A DNA stretch of 64,000 nucleotides from Campylobacterota bacterium (lineage in GTDB: Bacteria; Bdellovibrionota; Bacteriovoracia; Bacteriovoracales; Bacteriovoracaceae). How positions within the stretch are numbered: the first letter of the stretch is position 1; every line of letters starts with the position of its first letter. Under the pieces are notes generated by a model that was given only the letters and a program-made list of their open reading frames with translations, searched no databases and had not been told where the DNA came from. The translations under genes were made by a program, and so were the position numbers. The DNA lies in NCBI GenBank assembly GCA_003650125.1, contig QNFX01000002.1:1-64000 (forward strand), in the 5' to 3' direction. Positions 8,702 to 17,838 of the stretch are shown here, piece after piece.

Positions 8702-10897
8702 TTAATAACGTTCTTTAATAATAAATTTCAAAGTAGTTGTCGCTCCCTTATGGGAGTGGCCGAAATTTTGTATCAGATTTGAAAAGATATGGGAAATCTG
8801 CTCTTTATCTTTTTCAGACAGGGACGAGGGAAGAGATTGATCACTATTTTTATCCATTTCAGATTCGTAAAAAACTAGGTTTTTGGAGACATTCTGGATG
8901 TATTTCTTTTGCTCATTTCTAAAGGATTCCTGTAACTTATGGATCACATCGGGAAAAACTTCCCCATAGGTGAAGTTTTTCCCAGGGTTATCAAGAGCAA
9001 AGGCCCCTAGTTTTGATATAAGATAAGATCTGAATTTTTTTGGCTGTTCAGTTAAATTAATGCTGGTCTCAAATTCTTTTATGAAATACTCATTGTAGTC
9101 TTCAAATTTATCGGTGATTTTATTATGAACTTTTTCACCTTTGATCATAGAATTGATGTGGGTAATGTATTTTTTGATGTGTTCTTCATAGGATCTGTCA
9201 TCAATCAGCCCTAAGCTATCTCTAAGTTCTCGATCAAAGCGATTAAGAGCATACTCCCTAAGTAGAGAGATGAATCTAATAGGATTATGATAGTCACCTT
9301 GAGGAGTCATATTTAAAAAATCGAATTCATTTTTTTCTTGAATCATTTTTTCTAAATTTTCTAAAACATCCATAAAAGTAACATTTTTGTGTTTTGCGGC
9401 CAACTTATAAATGATTTTCTTTAGATCTCTTGGTGAGAGTCCAAATTTTCCTTCGTAGAGGTTTTCATATCTAAATTCATCTTGAATTTGATCTAGTCCA
9501 TTGTTTAATATTTGTTGAGACTCAATATCAAGGTTTGGTAATTTAGGTTGCTCTGTTAGGAGTAGTGCTTTCTCTATGGGGTTTAAATTTGAGGCGATAG
9601 CAGAGAGATTTTTATCTGAGTAATTTTTGCTTTGGCAGGCACGAAGTCGGGTCATGACAGCAAAGAGACATAAAACTCTAAGCGCATAGGGTTCAAAAAA
9701 AGTTTTAAGTCTAAGACCTTTTATTTGGTTGAGATAAATTTTTGCTTCTTCCTTATAGTTTAAAAGGTAGGGGACTCTAATAAAGTTGAATCGTCCTTTG
9801 AAAGAATTATAATCAGGATGTTGTTTAAATCCCGCAAGATGGATCTCATTTGATGTTCCTATAAAAAAGATATCAAGTTCTGTTAAGATTCCACTTAGGT
9901 TGATAGTTCCTGTTTCCATGGTCATTAAAAGATATTTAAAAGCATCCAAAGGTCGTTTTAATAGATCGGAATATTCTAAAATGCCCCTATTGGCCAAAAC
10001 TACTTCTCCTTGCATAGAAAAGAGATTTAAAGATTGCAAACTTGGAGGAAGGCTTTGAAGTCTCTTATCCATAGTGATTTGTTGCATTTTTGCATCTACA
10101 TGGATTTGAGGTTCAATTGTAACCGCTCCAGTTGAATATCTGCGGCTTATGGTAAAGCGTTCGACTTTTATATGCTTTAAAACTTCTTTATGATCACCCT
10201 TGTAATTTTTGAGGAGAGCATCATAGATCATACGATTTCTTTTAGAGAGATCCCCTCTATAGAGATAAGATTTTTGTACTGATTCTAAGATTTTGGGATG
10301 ATCGATAAGTTTTGTATCAAGTAATTTTTGACGATAATTAAGGGGGATTAAAAGCAGTGGGTGATCTTTTAGTTCACTTGGTAAGATAGCAGAAATACTT
10401 TTATCATCTAAAGTTGCATAAGACTCTATATTCTCTGACTTGGACTGTGTGGAAAGGCCCATGACCCCCTTAAGGTAATTATCATTCGGAAACACCCAGC
10501 TAAAACTATAGAGAGAGCCTTCCTTAGTTTCTGAATACAGTTCGGCCCCTTTCATGAGTTTTTTGACTAGACTGGATTTAGATGATCCATTTGGCCCGAC
10601 TAAAAGGATGAACTTATTATTTATTCCTTCTTCAAAAAAATTTATTAAGTTTTCATACAGAGACTCTTGAGGCTTAAACTGGCCATACACTGCAGGGCAA
10701 TCTGGTTCTTCTTTTAAAAAAAGATTAAATCCATCATTTTCGTTTCTTCCAAAATGGTTGATCATATCAAGCAGATAACTAAAGGTAGGCCGGCACTCTT
10801 TTAGGGTATTTTTAGAGAAATACTCCATATAATTTTCAAAGGAGAGAACTTGGTTTTGTGGCCTGATATCTTCATTTGCTTTTTCAATCCATTCCAT
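8702..10897 (-). CDS. prkA: PrkA-type serine protein kinase / AAA ATPase
   Basis: About 731 residues from ATG 10897, which has GGA at a good distance; a TTG at 10909 is also in frame. The AAA domain holds a Walker A GPNGSSKSS near residue 101, in the PrkA context of a short N-terminal region followed by FILLVGPNG; the C-terminal half is long, charged and helical as in PrkA. PrkA proteins (YeaG in E. coli) act in stress and stationary phase, usually beside a YeaH-like partner, which is absent here. A perfect TATAAT (10924-10929, minus strand) lies 27 bases upstream of the start. Confidence 0.8.
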   Translation of the reverse strand: MEWIEKANEDIRPQNQVLSFENYMEYFSKNTLKECRPTFSYLLDMINHFGRNENDGFNLFLKEEPDCPAVYGQFKPQESLYENLINFFEEGINNKFILLVGPNGSSKSSLVKKLMKGAELYSETKEGSLYSFSWVFPNDNYLKGVMGLSTQSKSENIESYATLDDKSISAILPSELKDHPLLLIPLNYRQKLLDTKLIDHPKILESVQKSYLYRGDLSKRNRMIYDALLKNYKGDHKEVLKHIKVERFTISRRYSTGAVTIEPQIHVDAKMQQITMDKRLQSLPPSLQSLNLFSMQGEVVLANRGILEYSDLLKRPLDAFKYLLMTMETGTINLSGILTELDIFFIGTSNEIHLAGFKQHPDYNSFKGRFNFIRVPYLLNYKEEAKIYLNQIKGLRLKTFFEPYALRVLCLFAVMTRLRACQSKNYSDKNLSAIASNLNPIEKALLLTEQPKLPNLDIESQQILNNGLDQIQDEFRYENLYEGKFGLSPRDLKKIIYKLAAKHKNVTFMDVLENLEKMIQEKNEFDFLNMTPQGDYHNPIRFISLLREYALNRFDRELRDSLGLIDDRSYEEHIKKYITHINSMIKGEKVHNKITDKFEDYNEYFIKEFETSINLTEQPKKFRSYLISKLGAFALDNPGKNFTYGEVFPDVIHKLQESFRNEQKKYIQNVSKNLVFYESEMDKNSDQSLPSSLSEKDKEQISHIFSNLIQNFGHSHKGATTTLKFIIKERY

Positions 10898-10933
10898 TAG
10901 TAATTCCAAATTTTGAGTTTTTTATTATAAGAT

Positions 10934-12136
10934 ATGCTCTATATGGTAAAAAGGGAAATAGCTCTTTTAACTCTGATGACGGGAATCTTACTGATTCTTT
11001 CAGGAGTTTTAATTAAACATCGGATGGATCTGAGAAAGGTTGATAGAATCGTTCGGAAAAAAATCGCTTATGAGTCCTTTTTGAATGCTTCTATAAAAAT
11101 TCGTGATATTTGGTCTGAAGGAGATTTTAAGGGGTTGATAGCGAAGGAAAAACTTCAATGTGTTAAAGAATTTGGAAAAAATAAATCAATTGATCCTACT
11201 TTTTATAGATGTAATCCAGATTTTCTAAATTGTTTCATTAAAAAATTTAAAGATAAATTTGGCGCTCAAATTTCTATTTTACCTTTTTCCTCTGCAAAGT
11301 TTGTAAGCGTGTTATCCGGCGCATCAACAACCGGGGTCTTGGTAAATTTGGGAGTAGGGGAGTTTAATTTCCCTTTAATTTTAAAAGATTTCTGTCATGA
11401 AACTATTTTGCCACAAAGAATTTATGCCCATGGGCCCTATCAAAAAGGAAATATTGATTGGAGATGGGATAATTTTAACCGCTTAATTTTAATAGATCGG
11501 CACTTGGTCACTAAAAGAGATTACTTGGAATGGAAAAACTTAGAAAAAGAACCACAAAATGTTTCTGAGGATTTATCTATGCCTATAACGGATTTAATTG
11601 CGGAGGAAATGGCAGACTTTTGTGCTTTTAAGGGGAAGCAGGTAGCAACTTCATTGGTTTTTGATGCAGCTACTTTTTATCCAGGTGATTTAAAAAAACC
11701 AAAACCTTTTAAAAATTTCAGATCTTCCTATCCTTGGTCCAGGCAGCGGATAGATGCTTTTTTATATAGCGCTAAAAGGTACTCAGATTTTACTTTTAAA
11801 AAAGAATATTGCCTAAAGGCCTATACCCAAGAATGTTTAAAACTATCTAGTTATTCAACTTTTCAGTTTAAGTCGAATTCTTGGATCGGACTCTCTAATG
11901 TTTTAGGGGGTAAAATGCAATATATGAGAAATCCAATTACTCCTTCAAAGAATTTGTGGGTCTCAAGTTTTTACTTTCCAGTGGCCTCGGATTCTCATCG
12001 TCTTGGTTTTCGAGAATCGTGGGATGAAAGTGCTTTTGAACCAATTAATTTAAATTTGTTAGTTCGCCCGATTAAAGAACCTAAGACCTATGAGATTGGA
12101 TTTCGTTGTATGAGGTATTTGCCAAATGCTAAGTAG
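10934..12136 (+). CDS. Membrane-anchored SUMF1/formylglycine-enzyme-like protein
   Basis: 400 residues with an N-terminal membrane anchor (IALLTLMTGILLILSGVLI). The rest resembles the FGE/sulfatase-modifying-factor fold: NFNRLILIDRHLVTKRDYLEW, an AEEMADFCAFKGKQVATSLVFDAATF stretch where family members read exAe-aCe--G-RLPTe-eWE, and the typical ending IGFRCMRYLP. The catalytic Cys pair of true FGE is not clear, so a structural or binding role is possible. ATG 10943 is an alternative start. There is no ribosome site, and the start lies just downstream of a symmetrical TTATAA, so transcription may begin at or next to the ATG. Confidence 0.6.
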   Translation: MLYMVKREIALLTLMTGILLILSGVLIKHRMDLRKVDRIVRKKIAYESFLNASIKIRDIWSEGDFKGLIAKEKLQCVKEFGKNKSIDPTFYRCNPDFLNCFIKKFKDKFGAQISILPFSSAKFVSVLSGASTTGVLVNLGVGEFNFPLILKDFCHETILPQRIYAHGPYQKGNIDWRWDNFNRLILIDRHLVTKRDYLEWKNLEKEPQNVSEDLSMPITDLIAEEMADFCAFKGKQVATSLVFDAATFYPGDLKKPKPFKNFRSSYPWSRQRIDAFLYSAKRYSDFTFKKEYCLKAYTQECLKLSSYSTFQFKSNSWIGLSNVLGGKMQYMRNPITPSKNLWVSSFYFPVASDSHRLGFRESWDESAFEPINLNLLVRPIKEPKTYEIGFRCMRYLPNAK

Positions 12137-13052
12137 ATTAGTTTTTTTGTTATTTTTTATTTCTTGTAGCAAAGGAAGTAATCTAAAGCTTTTTGAAAGT
12201 GAGGCATATTTAAATTTGGCCTCGACTTATAAAGTAACTTTACTTAGCAAAAAAGTTATAAATTCAGGTAATCCTATAAAAAGACCAGCATCCACTTGGT
12301 GGCCATTAATTATTTTTGAGACTATGGATCAAAAATATTGTCTAGTATATAAAATTCCTCGAAAGAAAAATGGAGAGTTAAAGCTGATTAAACTCAATGG
12401 TAGTGATTGTCGTAAAGAGATGCTTAATCATTCGGGTCTTCATTTAAAAGCGATAGAGGGTTTAAAAGTTTATTTAACTGGAAAGAGTAAAAAGATTAAT
12501 AATCTCCCTCCCCTTCACTTAATTTTATTCTTTGAAAAAGATGGGAAAAAATATGAATTTAAATATCCTCTTTTAAATCTGGTAGAGGAAGAGATTAGGG
12601 AATTGGGAAATCACAAGTTAAAAAAGACTTCTTATAATAGGGGCCGGTTTTCTGTAGGCCTTAAACAATCCTTGATTCCTGGAGCAGTTTTTTTGCCCCA
12701 CTTAGAGGGCAAGAAAAGAGGCCTTTTAGGAAGCAAATCAGATGACTTTAGAGAAGGAACTGCTATTCGCTGTCATGAAGTAAATACTAAATGTGAGACG
12801 GTCGGAGAATATATTTGTGATAGGTGTCGCTTTGGTTGGTATGAGGTGGTTCCCACACAATGTCCACAAACAGGAGATAAGTTTTGTGGTGTCGAAAATT
12901 GTGGTGAGAAAGGCTTACCTGCATGTTATCGAGGATATGCCTATCAAAATAGAGAGATTAAATTTGGATGTTATAAAGGGAATCCTGCTGGTTTTTGCCA
13001 GCGTGGACTAACCGCTATGTGTGATGGAAAGGGTGTCTTAGTTTGTAACTAA
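12126..13052 (+). CDS. Cys-rich lipoprotein, unknown function
   Basis: 308 residues beginning MLSRLVFLLFFISCSKGS, a lipoprotein signal with lipobox FISC. The middle is basic and has no known motif. The last ~75 residues contain about a dozen Cys (CHEVNTKC, CDRC, CPQTGDKFC, CGEKGLPAC), suggesting a disulfide-rich surface or periplasmic domain. It overlaps the upstream SUMF1-like gene by 11 bases, so the two are probably translated together; the partner may bind or modify it. Its 3' end overlaps the convergent nucleotidase-like gene by 15 bases. Confidence 0.6.
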   Translation: MLSRLVFLLFFISCSKGSNLKLFESEAYLNLASTYKVTLLSKKVINSGNPIKRPASTWWPLIIFETMDQKYCLVYKIPRKKNGELKLIKLNGSDCRKEMLNHSGLHLKAIEGLKVYLTGKSKKINNLPPLHLILFFEKDGKKYEFKYPLLNLVEEEIRELGNHKLKKTSYNRGRFSVGLKQSLIPGAVFLPHLEGKKRGLLGSKSDDFREGTAIRCHEVNTKCETVGEYICDRCRFGWYEVVPTQCPQTGDKFCGVENCGEKGLPACYRGYAYQNREIKFGCYKGNPAGFCQRGLTAMCDGKGVLVCN

Positions 13053-14183
13053 ATTATCTGAAACAGGTATTGTTTTTCCCAGATAGGTTGCTGGAATTTT
13101 TTTATAAGATGACTTGCGAATAATCTCTATACGAGCATTTTCTTTGGAGAAATATGTTTCTCCTTCACCGAGATAACAATCTTTGGTGCTATTAAAAAAA
13201 CTATTACAAGTGAGGATCGGAGGGAGAATAAAAGATCTTTTCAGATCTAGTTTCTTGCTCTGAGGTTCTAAGTTTAAACGCACTCGGGCCAGATATTTCC
13301 CTTCTCCCGATGTTTGAATGATCGGAATGTTTTTTAAAAATCCTTGGGCCTGTATCTTATTATTAGTTAAAATTAAATCTACACTAGTTGGAGGAATCCT
13401 TTTTATAAATGTGTATAAGGGATCATTTGGAGGACATTTTAGTTGGTGTTTTTTAAAATCTTTAAAGGCTTTTGGAATCTGAATTAGTGTGGAAATACAT
13501 TTTGAATCAAAGTCTGCCATTAAGATGGTTATATCTACTTTCTTTTTTCTAAATACTTTTTTAATCTTAATGATGGTGAGAATAGGATCTTCCATATAGA
13601 GACCGGGTCTAAATCTTTTCATGGAGGTGATATTTATAATCCCAATCTTAAACGGGCCCTTGTTAATTATTCTATAAGGTATTACACCATTTTTTTTAAG
13701 CGGCCTCATTTTTTTGATGTCTACTACATTTGAAAGGAGGAAAGGTATTTCAAAATTCTTTTCTCCTACAAAAGGAGATAATTCTTTTATGTCTCTCCGA
13801 GATAAGGCGACCGCATCAAACCCAATCTTTTTATATAAGCTTATAACTTTTTGTATCTCTATTTCACTTGAACCAGTCTTAAATAGGTCGCCACTATCGA
13901 GTAAAAGAACTGAGTCCTTATATCTTTCTTTAGCAATTTTAAAATAGGAGTATAAGGCCTTCTCCCCTCCAATCAAAAGGGATGGAATATCTTTAAAATT
14001 GATCTTGCTACTTTTGATACTCTCTTGAGGGGCAAGTTTTCCTGAAAGGCCATTGGAAATTAATAAATTTAAATTTGCTTTTTGGTTTTTAAATTCGGGT
14101 TCACTGAAGATCTGTTTTATAGAACTTGGAGTGAAAAAACATGATGTTATTAAGAGGAGTACGCTAAGAACACCGATGTTCAT
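13038..14183 (-). CDS. 5'-nucleotidase/UshA-like lipoprotein lacking metal ligands
   Basis: 381 residues with lipobox ITSC. The layout follows the UshA/SoxB metallophosphatase domain: ISNGLSGKL where active enzymes have hTNDxHGxL, LLLDSGDLF where they have llDaGDlf, DAVALSRRDI where they have DAVaLGNHEF, and DLILTNNK where they have DlIigGHTH, followed by PIIQTSGEGKYLARVRLNL. Only the Asp of SGD remains among the usual ligands, so it is probably a catalytically dead binding protein. It overlaps the cysteine desulfurase gene by four bases (ATGA) and closes the NadA operon. Confidence 0.7.
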   Translation of the reverse strand: MNIGVLSVLLLITSCFFTPSSIKQIFSEPEFKNQKANLNLLISNGLSGKLAPQESIKSSKINFKDIPSLLIGGEKALYSYFKIAKERYKDSVLLLDSGDLFKTGSSEIEIQKVISLYKKIGFDAVALSRRDIKELSPFVGEKNFEIPFLLSNVVDIKKMRPLKKNGVIPYRIINKGPFKIGIINITSMKRFRPGLYMEDPILTIIKIKKVFRKKKVDITILMADFDSKCISTLIQIPKAFKDFKKHQLKCPPNDPLYTFIKRIPPTSVDLILTNNKIQAQGFLKNIPIIQTSGEGKYLARVRLNLEPQSKKLDLKRSFILPPILTCNSFFNSTKDCYLGEGETYFSKENARIEIIRKSSYKKIPATYLGKTIPVSDNLVTN

Positions 14184-15388
14184 GAATATGCCGCAACTTT
14201 GGAAAGTTTTAAGTAAGAATCTTTTAAACCTTCCAAAATTTTACCGTAGGCATTTTGGGATGAACATAAGCTTAAGCTTATTCTAATGACTCCTCTTCCT
14301 ATCGAATCATCGATTTTCATTTCTTTTAAAACTCGAGAAGTTTGAGGGTTGTTATCTGAGCAGGCCGAAGAAGTGGAAACAAAAATATTTCGAGACTCTA
14401 ATTCTATTTGTACGGCCTGGCCATGAATTCCTGGGTAAGAAATATAAGTAGTACTGGGAAGTCTTGGGGCCCCTTCACCAATAATTTTCACCTGAGGAAA
14501 TGTTTTTTTTATTTCTTTTTCAAAGTTAGTTCTTTTTTGGGCAAGTTCAATGAACTTATCCATCTTAGTGGGGATAGCATTTAAAGCAACCGCGATAGTT
14601 TCATAACCAAGATAGTTTTGAGTTCCCCCACGAAGCCCTCTTTCCTGTCCACCACCAATTAGTAGTGGTTTTAAAGTCATAGGATCTTTGGCCAAAACAA
14701 ACCCAGTTCCAGTCATCGCGCCAATTTTATGGCCTGAAAGAACAGCATAATCTATTCCAGATTCTTGGAAGTTGAAGGGGTATTTACCAAGGAGCTGTGT
14801 GGTATCAGAAAAATAAGGCACCTCACATTCACTACAGGCCTTAGCGATTTCTTTAAAAGGTTGAATTACTCCAGTTTCATTGTTGGCCGCCATAACACTG
14901 ACAAGGGCCAGACGATCTCCATATTCTGCTAACCATTTTTTTAAAGTATCTAAACAGATAACTCCATCTTCTGAGGTGGGGAGAACTTTTCCCTCAAAAC
15001 CATTATTGAGGTAATAGTTAAAAGTATTATAAACTGCAGAGTGTTCAATCCCTGAGATAATTAGAAAATCTTTTCCCTTCTCTTTTGCTCTTTGGATTAA
15101 GGAATGAAAAATCGTTGCTATACCTTCTGTTGAACCTGAGTTGAAAATTATCTGATTGGATTTTGCTCCTAATTTTTCAGCACAGATCTCTCGGGCCTTT
15201 TCCATACCCATCAAGGTTTTTCTACCAACTCGATGAATTGAATTTGGATTGGCAAAAGGCCCATCTTCAATTCTTTTAAGAAGGTAATTTTTTACTTCTC
15301 GGGCAAGAGGTGCACTTCCATTGAAATCAGCGTAAATCATTTCTACGGGTTGTACTTGTGTACTTTCTGTAATTTGTGAAACTTCCAT
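14180..15388 (-). CDS. Cysteine desulfurase (NifS/IscS-type, PLP)
   Basis: 402 residues, with GGAG ten bases before ATG 15388. PLP-binding Lys221 lies in SGHKIGAMTGTGF and catalytic Cys343 in STSSACSDNN; FANPNSIHRVGR and GGGQERGLRGGTQN are also typical. It converts cysteine to alanine and transfers sulfur to an enzyme persulfide for Fe-S cluster or thio-cofactor synthesis. It lies six bases after nadA, whose product needs a [4Fe-4S] cluster, so NadA cluster loading is a likely task. An extra ~16 residues precede the conserved IYADFNGSAP start. Confidence 0.9.
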   Translation of the reverse strand: MEVSQITESTQVQPVEMIYADFNGSAPLAREVKNYLLKRIEDGPFANPNSIHRVGRKTLMGMEKAREICAEKLGAKSNQIIFNSGSTEGIATIFHSLIQRAKEKGKDFLIISGIEHSAVYNTFNYYLNNGFEGKVLPTSEDGVICLDTLKKWLAEYGDRLALVSVMAANNETGVIQPFKEIAKACSECEVPYFSDTTQLLGKYPFNFQESGIDYAVLSGHKIGAMTGTGFVLAKDPMTLKPLLIGGGQERGLRGGTQNYLGYETIAVALNAIPTKMDKFIELAQKRTNFEKEIKKTFPQVKIIGEGAPRLPSTTYISYPGIHGQAVQIELESRNIFVSTSSACSDNNPQTSRVLKEMKIDDSIGRGVIRISLSLCSSQNAYGKILEGLKDSYLKLSKVAAYS

Positions 15389-15393
15389 GATAT

Positions 15394-16497
15394 TTAAATC
15401 TCCAACATATTATTTAGTGCCTTCATAGCATATTTAGTAGTGTCTTGATCAACTTCAATAACATTAATAGGTCTATTACTTTTTATTCCCCTAAAGCTAT
15501 TTAAAAGCCACCTGGGTCTGATCCGATACATGGTGGTACACAAGCACTGGTATGGAGCTAGGGAAATAATTTTTTTATCAGTGTATTTGGCCGCTAGGCG
15601 ATTTACAAGGTTAATTTCTGTACCTACCGCAAAACGAGATCCTGCAGGGGCCTTTTCAATGGTATCTATTATATAGGAGGTAGAGCCATTTAAATCAGCT
15701 GCCTGAACTGTTTCAAAGTTACATTCTGGGTGAACAATAACTATCGTTTCAGGTGAGCTTGCTTTGATATTTTTAATCTGACTTGCATTAAATCCTTGGT
15801 GCACCGAGCAGAAACCATGCCAAAGAATAATTTTTGCCTTTTTAATTTGTTCAGGAGTTAATCCGCCATTAACTAGATGAGGATTATAGACCACCATCTC
15901 ATCTAGGGAAATTCCCAGATCAAAACAAGTATTTCTTCCTAGATGTTGATCAGGAAAAAATAAAAGTTTCTCTCCTCTCTCTAATCCCCATTCGATAATT
16001 TTTCGTGCGTTGGAAGAAGTGCATATACTGCCATCATTTTTTCCTACAAAGGCCTTTAGTTCAGCGGTGCAGTTTATGTAGGTGATAGGAATAATTTTTT
16101 CTTCAGTATGTTGTTTTAAGGTTTCCCAACATTGCTCAATTTCATCACCAGTTGCCATATCGGCCATAGAACAACCTGCCATCAAATCAGGTAATATAAT
16201 TTTTTGCTTTTTCTTAGTTAGCATATCTGCCGTCTCGGCCATGAAATGGACGCCACAAAAGATGACATAGGGGATATCTGAAGTTTTGGCCTTTTTTGCT
16301 AGGGCGAGAGAATCTCCGGTGAAGTCAGTAAATTGAATTACCTCGTCTTGTTGATAGTGATGGCCAAGAATTAGAACTTGGTCTTTTAACTCTTCTTTTA
16401 ACTGCCAGATTTCTTCTATTACTTTTTCATCTGAAATTTCTTCAGGAGTAATCTGAGGAAGGTGTTCATTTTTATTTATTTCGTGCAGATTTATCAT
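15394..16497 (-). CDS. nadA: Quinolinate synthase NadA
   Basis: 367 residues, normal family length. It condenses iminoaspartate with dihydroxyacetone phosphate to quinolinate, the second step of de novo NAD synthesis. LGHHYQQDEV, TGDSLALAKKA and FCGVHFMAETADML are typical. Probable cluster ligands are Cys143 (INCTAELK), Cys230 (GFCSVHQ) and Cys318/320 (PYQCLCTTMYRIRP). No ribosome site is seen; the start lies two bases after the rhodanese stop, so reinitiation is likely. No nadB or nadC is in the window. Confidence 0.95.
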   Translation of the reverse strand: MINLHEINKNEHLPQITPEEISDEKVIEEIWQLKEELKDQVLILGHHYQQDEVIQFTDFTGDSLALAKKAKTSDIPYVIFCGVHFMAETADMLTKKKQKIILPDLMAGCSMADMATGDEIEQCWETLKQHTEEKIIPITYINCTAELKAFVGKNDGSICTSSNARKIIEWGLERGEKLLFFPDQHLGRNTCFDLGISLDEMVVYNPHLVNGGLTPEQIKKAKIILWHGFCSVHQGFNASQIKNIKASSPETIVIVHPECNFETVQAADLNGSTSYIIDTIEKAPAGSRFAVGTEINLVNRLAAKYTDKKIISLAPYQCLCTTMYRIRPRWLLNSFRGIKSNRPINVIEVDQDTTKYAMKALNNMLEI

Positions 16498-16499
16498 AA

Positions 16500-16868
16500 T
16501 TAAAAAAGATCAGGCATGGCCTTTAGATGGGAGGGAAGGATCTCTTGGGTTGGAGTCAATTTCAGCCCACTTTCGGCCCAACCTAACACGCCGCCATCAA
16601 AGTTGACAAGATTCTTATAGCCTTGGCCTTCTAGGAATATGGCAATAATCATGCTTCGACCACCACTCCTGCAAACTAGGATAATTTCTTCATCTTTATC
16701 TTGGAGGATTTCTTGATAATGCTTTTGAAAGCAAGTTACGGGCATTGATTCTGATTCTTCTAGGTGTGATGCATTAAACTCTTCAACCTCTCGGACATCT
16801 ACTAGACGCAGTTTGTCACCACTGGCCATTCTTTTCATGAGCTCTCCGGTCTTAATGCTTGAAATCAC
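16500..16868 (-). CDS. Single-domain rhodanese (sulfurtransferase)
   Basis: 122 residues: one rhodanese domain with LVDVREVEEFNASHL and the active-site loop CRSGGRS (Cys66). The GTG start has a strong TTAGGAGGATTAA ribosome site. It moves sulfur from persulfide or thiosulfate donors to acceptors. As first gene of the rhodanese-nadA-desulfurase-nucleotidase-like operon, it probably works with the desulfurase in sulfur relay to Fe-S assembly. Confidence 0.85.
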   Translation of the reverse strand: MISSIKTGELMKRMASGDKLRLVDVREVEEFNASHLEESESMPVTCFQKHYQEILQDKDEEIILVCRSGGRSMIIAIFLEGQGYKNLVNFDGGVLGWAESGLKLTPTQEILPSHLKAMPDLF

Positions 16869-16897
16869 TTAATCCTCCTAAGATTTTATTTCCCAGA

Positions 16898-16926
16898 ATA
16901 ATACTAACTAGAGCTTGGGAAATCAA
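16898..16926 (-). promoter_or_regulatory. Promoter of the nadA operon
   Basis: On the minus strand TTGATT (16921-16926), 17 bases, TATTAT (16898-16903), about 30 bases before the GTG. The promoter lies between the arms of an inverted repeat, TTTCCCA (16889-16895) and TGGGAAA (16916-16922), which may be an operator. Confidence 0.6.
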
Positions 16927-16969
16927 TTTAATTGATTGTTTAGGTTAGGTAACTATTTGACGATCATTT

Positions 16970-16997
16970 TTGACGTCCCCTTTCATATTTTTATAAA
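16970..16997 (+). promoter_or_regulatory. Promoter of parAB
   Basis: TTGACG (16970-16975) and TATAAA (16992-16997), spaced 16 bases, 34 bases before the parA start. A second TTTGACG lies 13 bases further upstream, giving a short direct repeat. Confidence 0.6.
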
Positions 16998-17030
16998 ATT
17001 TGGGGGAAAGTCATCAATAAGGAGTGAATC

Positions 17031-17804
17031 ATGGAAGTTATCACTATTGCCAATAACAAAGGTGGAGTAGGCAAGACAATGCAGTGTTTTCAACTAGCTT
17101 GTCATCTGGCCAATAAGGGAAATAAAATTTTGGTCATAGACCTGGATTCTCAGGCAAATTTAAGTTCAACCTTTGGAGTACAAATCCAAAGAACTTTGAT
17201 TCCGGAGTGGTTAATTGGAGATGTTGATTTTGAGGATGTGGTAGTTCAGGTTGAGGGTAAGGAAGACTTTTATAAAAATATTTCGATCATTCCTTCTAGT
17301 AGACATATGGCCAATTTATCGAAGCTTTTAATTCTCTCTGAAGCGGAGATTAGAAAAAGTGCTGGTAGAAAAGAAAGACTGCTAAAAAATAGAATAGACA
17401 AAATAAAAGAAAATTATGATTACGTCATAATTGATACTCCTCCCATGCTTGGAGATGAGTTAATTATGGCCTTGGTGGCAGCAGATAAGGTTTTAATTCC
17501 CACTCAAGCACAAGATTATTCCATCGATGGACTTGAAGAGTTGATGGATACCTTTGAGATTATTAAGGAAACAGAAAACCCTGATCTGGAATTCTCTATT
17601 ATTCCGTCTATGGTAAATAGAAGAAGAAAGATCGAACAGCAGAGATTGCATGAACTCTCTCAATCATTCCATATAACTCCTTCAATTCGTAACCTAGTTA
17701 ATATGCAGGAATCCATATCAACTAAAAGACCTATTTTCCTATTAGGAAAAAGGGCCAGAGGAAGAGAAGATTATGAGGCACTTTGGGAGGCCTTAGATCT
17801 TTAA
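17031..17804 (+). CDS. parA: ParA-family partition ATPase
   Basis: 257 residues with strong GGAG ribosome site. The deviant Walker A KGGVGKT (residues 10-16, with signature Lys10), DLDSQANLSSTFG and YVIIDTPPMLGDELIMALVAAD mark a ParA/Soj ATPase. ParA forms ATP-dependent DNA-bound dimers that move ParB complexes. It lies 34 bases upstream of a parB-like gene. No gidA/gidB neighbours are visible, so this may be a second chromosomal or plasmid-derived pair rather than the oriC-proximal copy. Confidence 0.9.
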   Translation: MEVITIANNKGGVGKTMQCFQLACHLANKGNKILVIDLDSQANLSSTFGVQIQRTLIPEWLIGDVDFEDVVVQVEGKEDFYKNISIIPSSRHMANLSKLLILSEAEIRKSAGRKERLLKNRIDKIKENYDYVIIDTPPMLGDELIMALVAADKVLIPTQAQDYSIDGLEELMDTFEIIKETENPDLEFSIIPSMVNRRRKIEQQRLHELSQSFHITPSIRNLVNMQESISTKRPIFLLGKRARGREDYEALWEALDL

Positions 17805-17838
17805 TACCTAATTCAACACAGGGAAGTGGAGAAAAATC

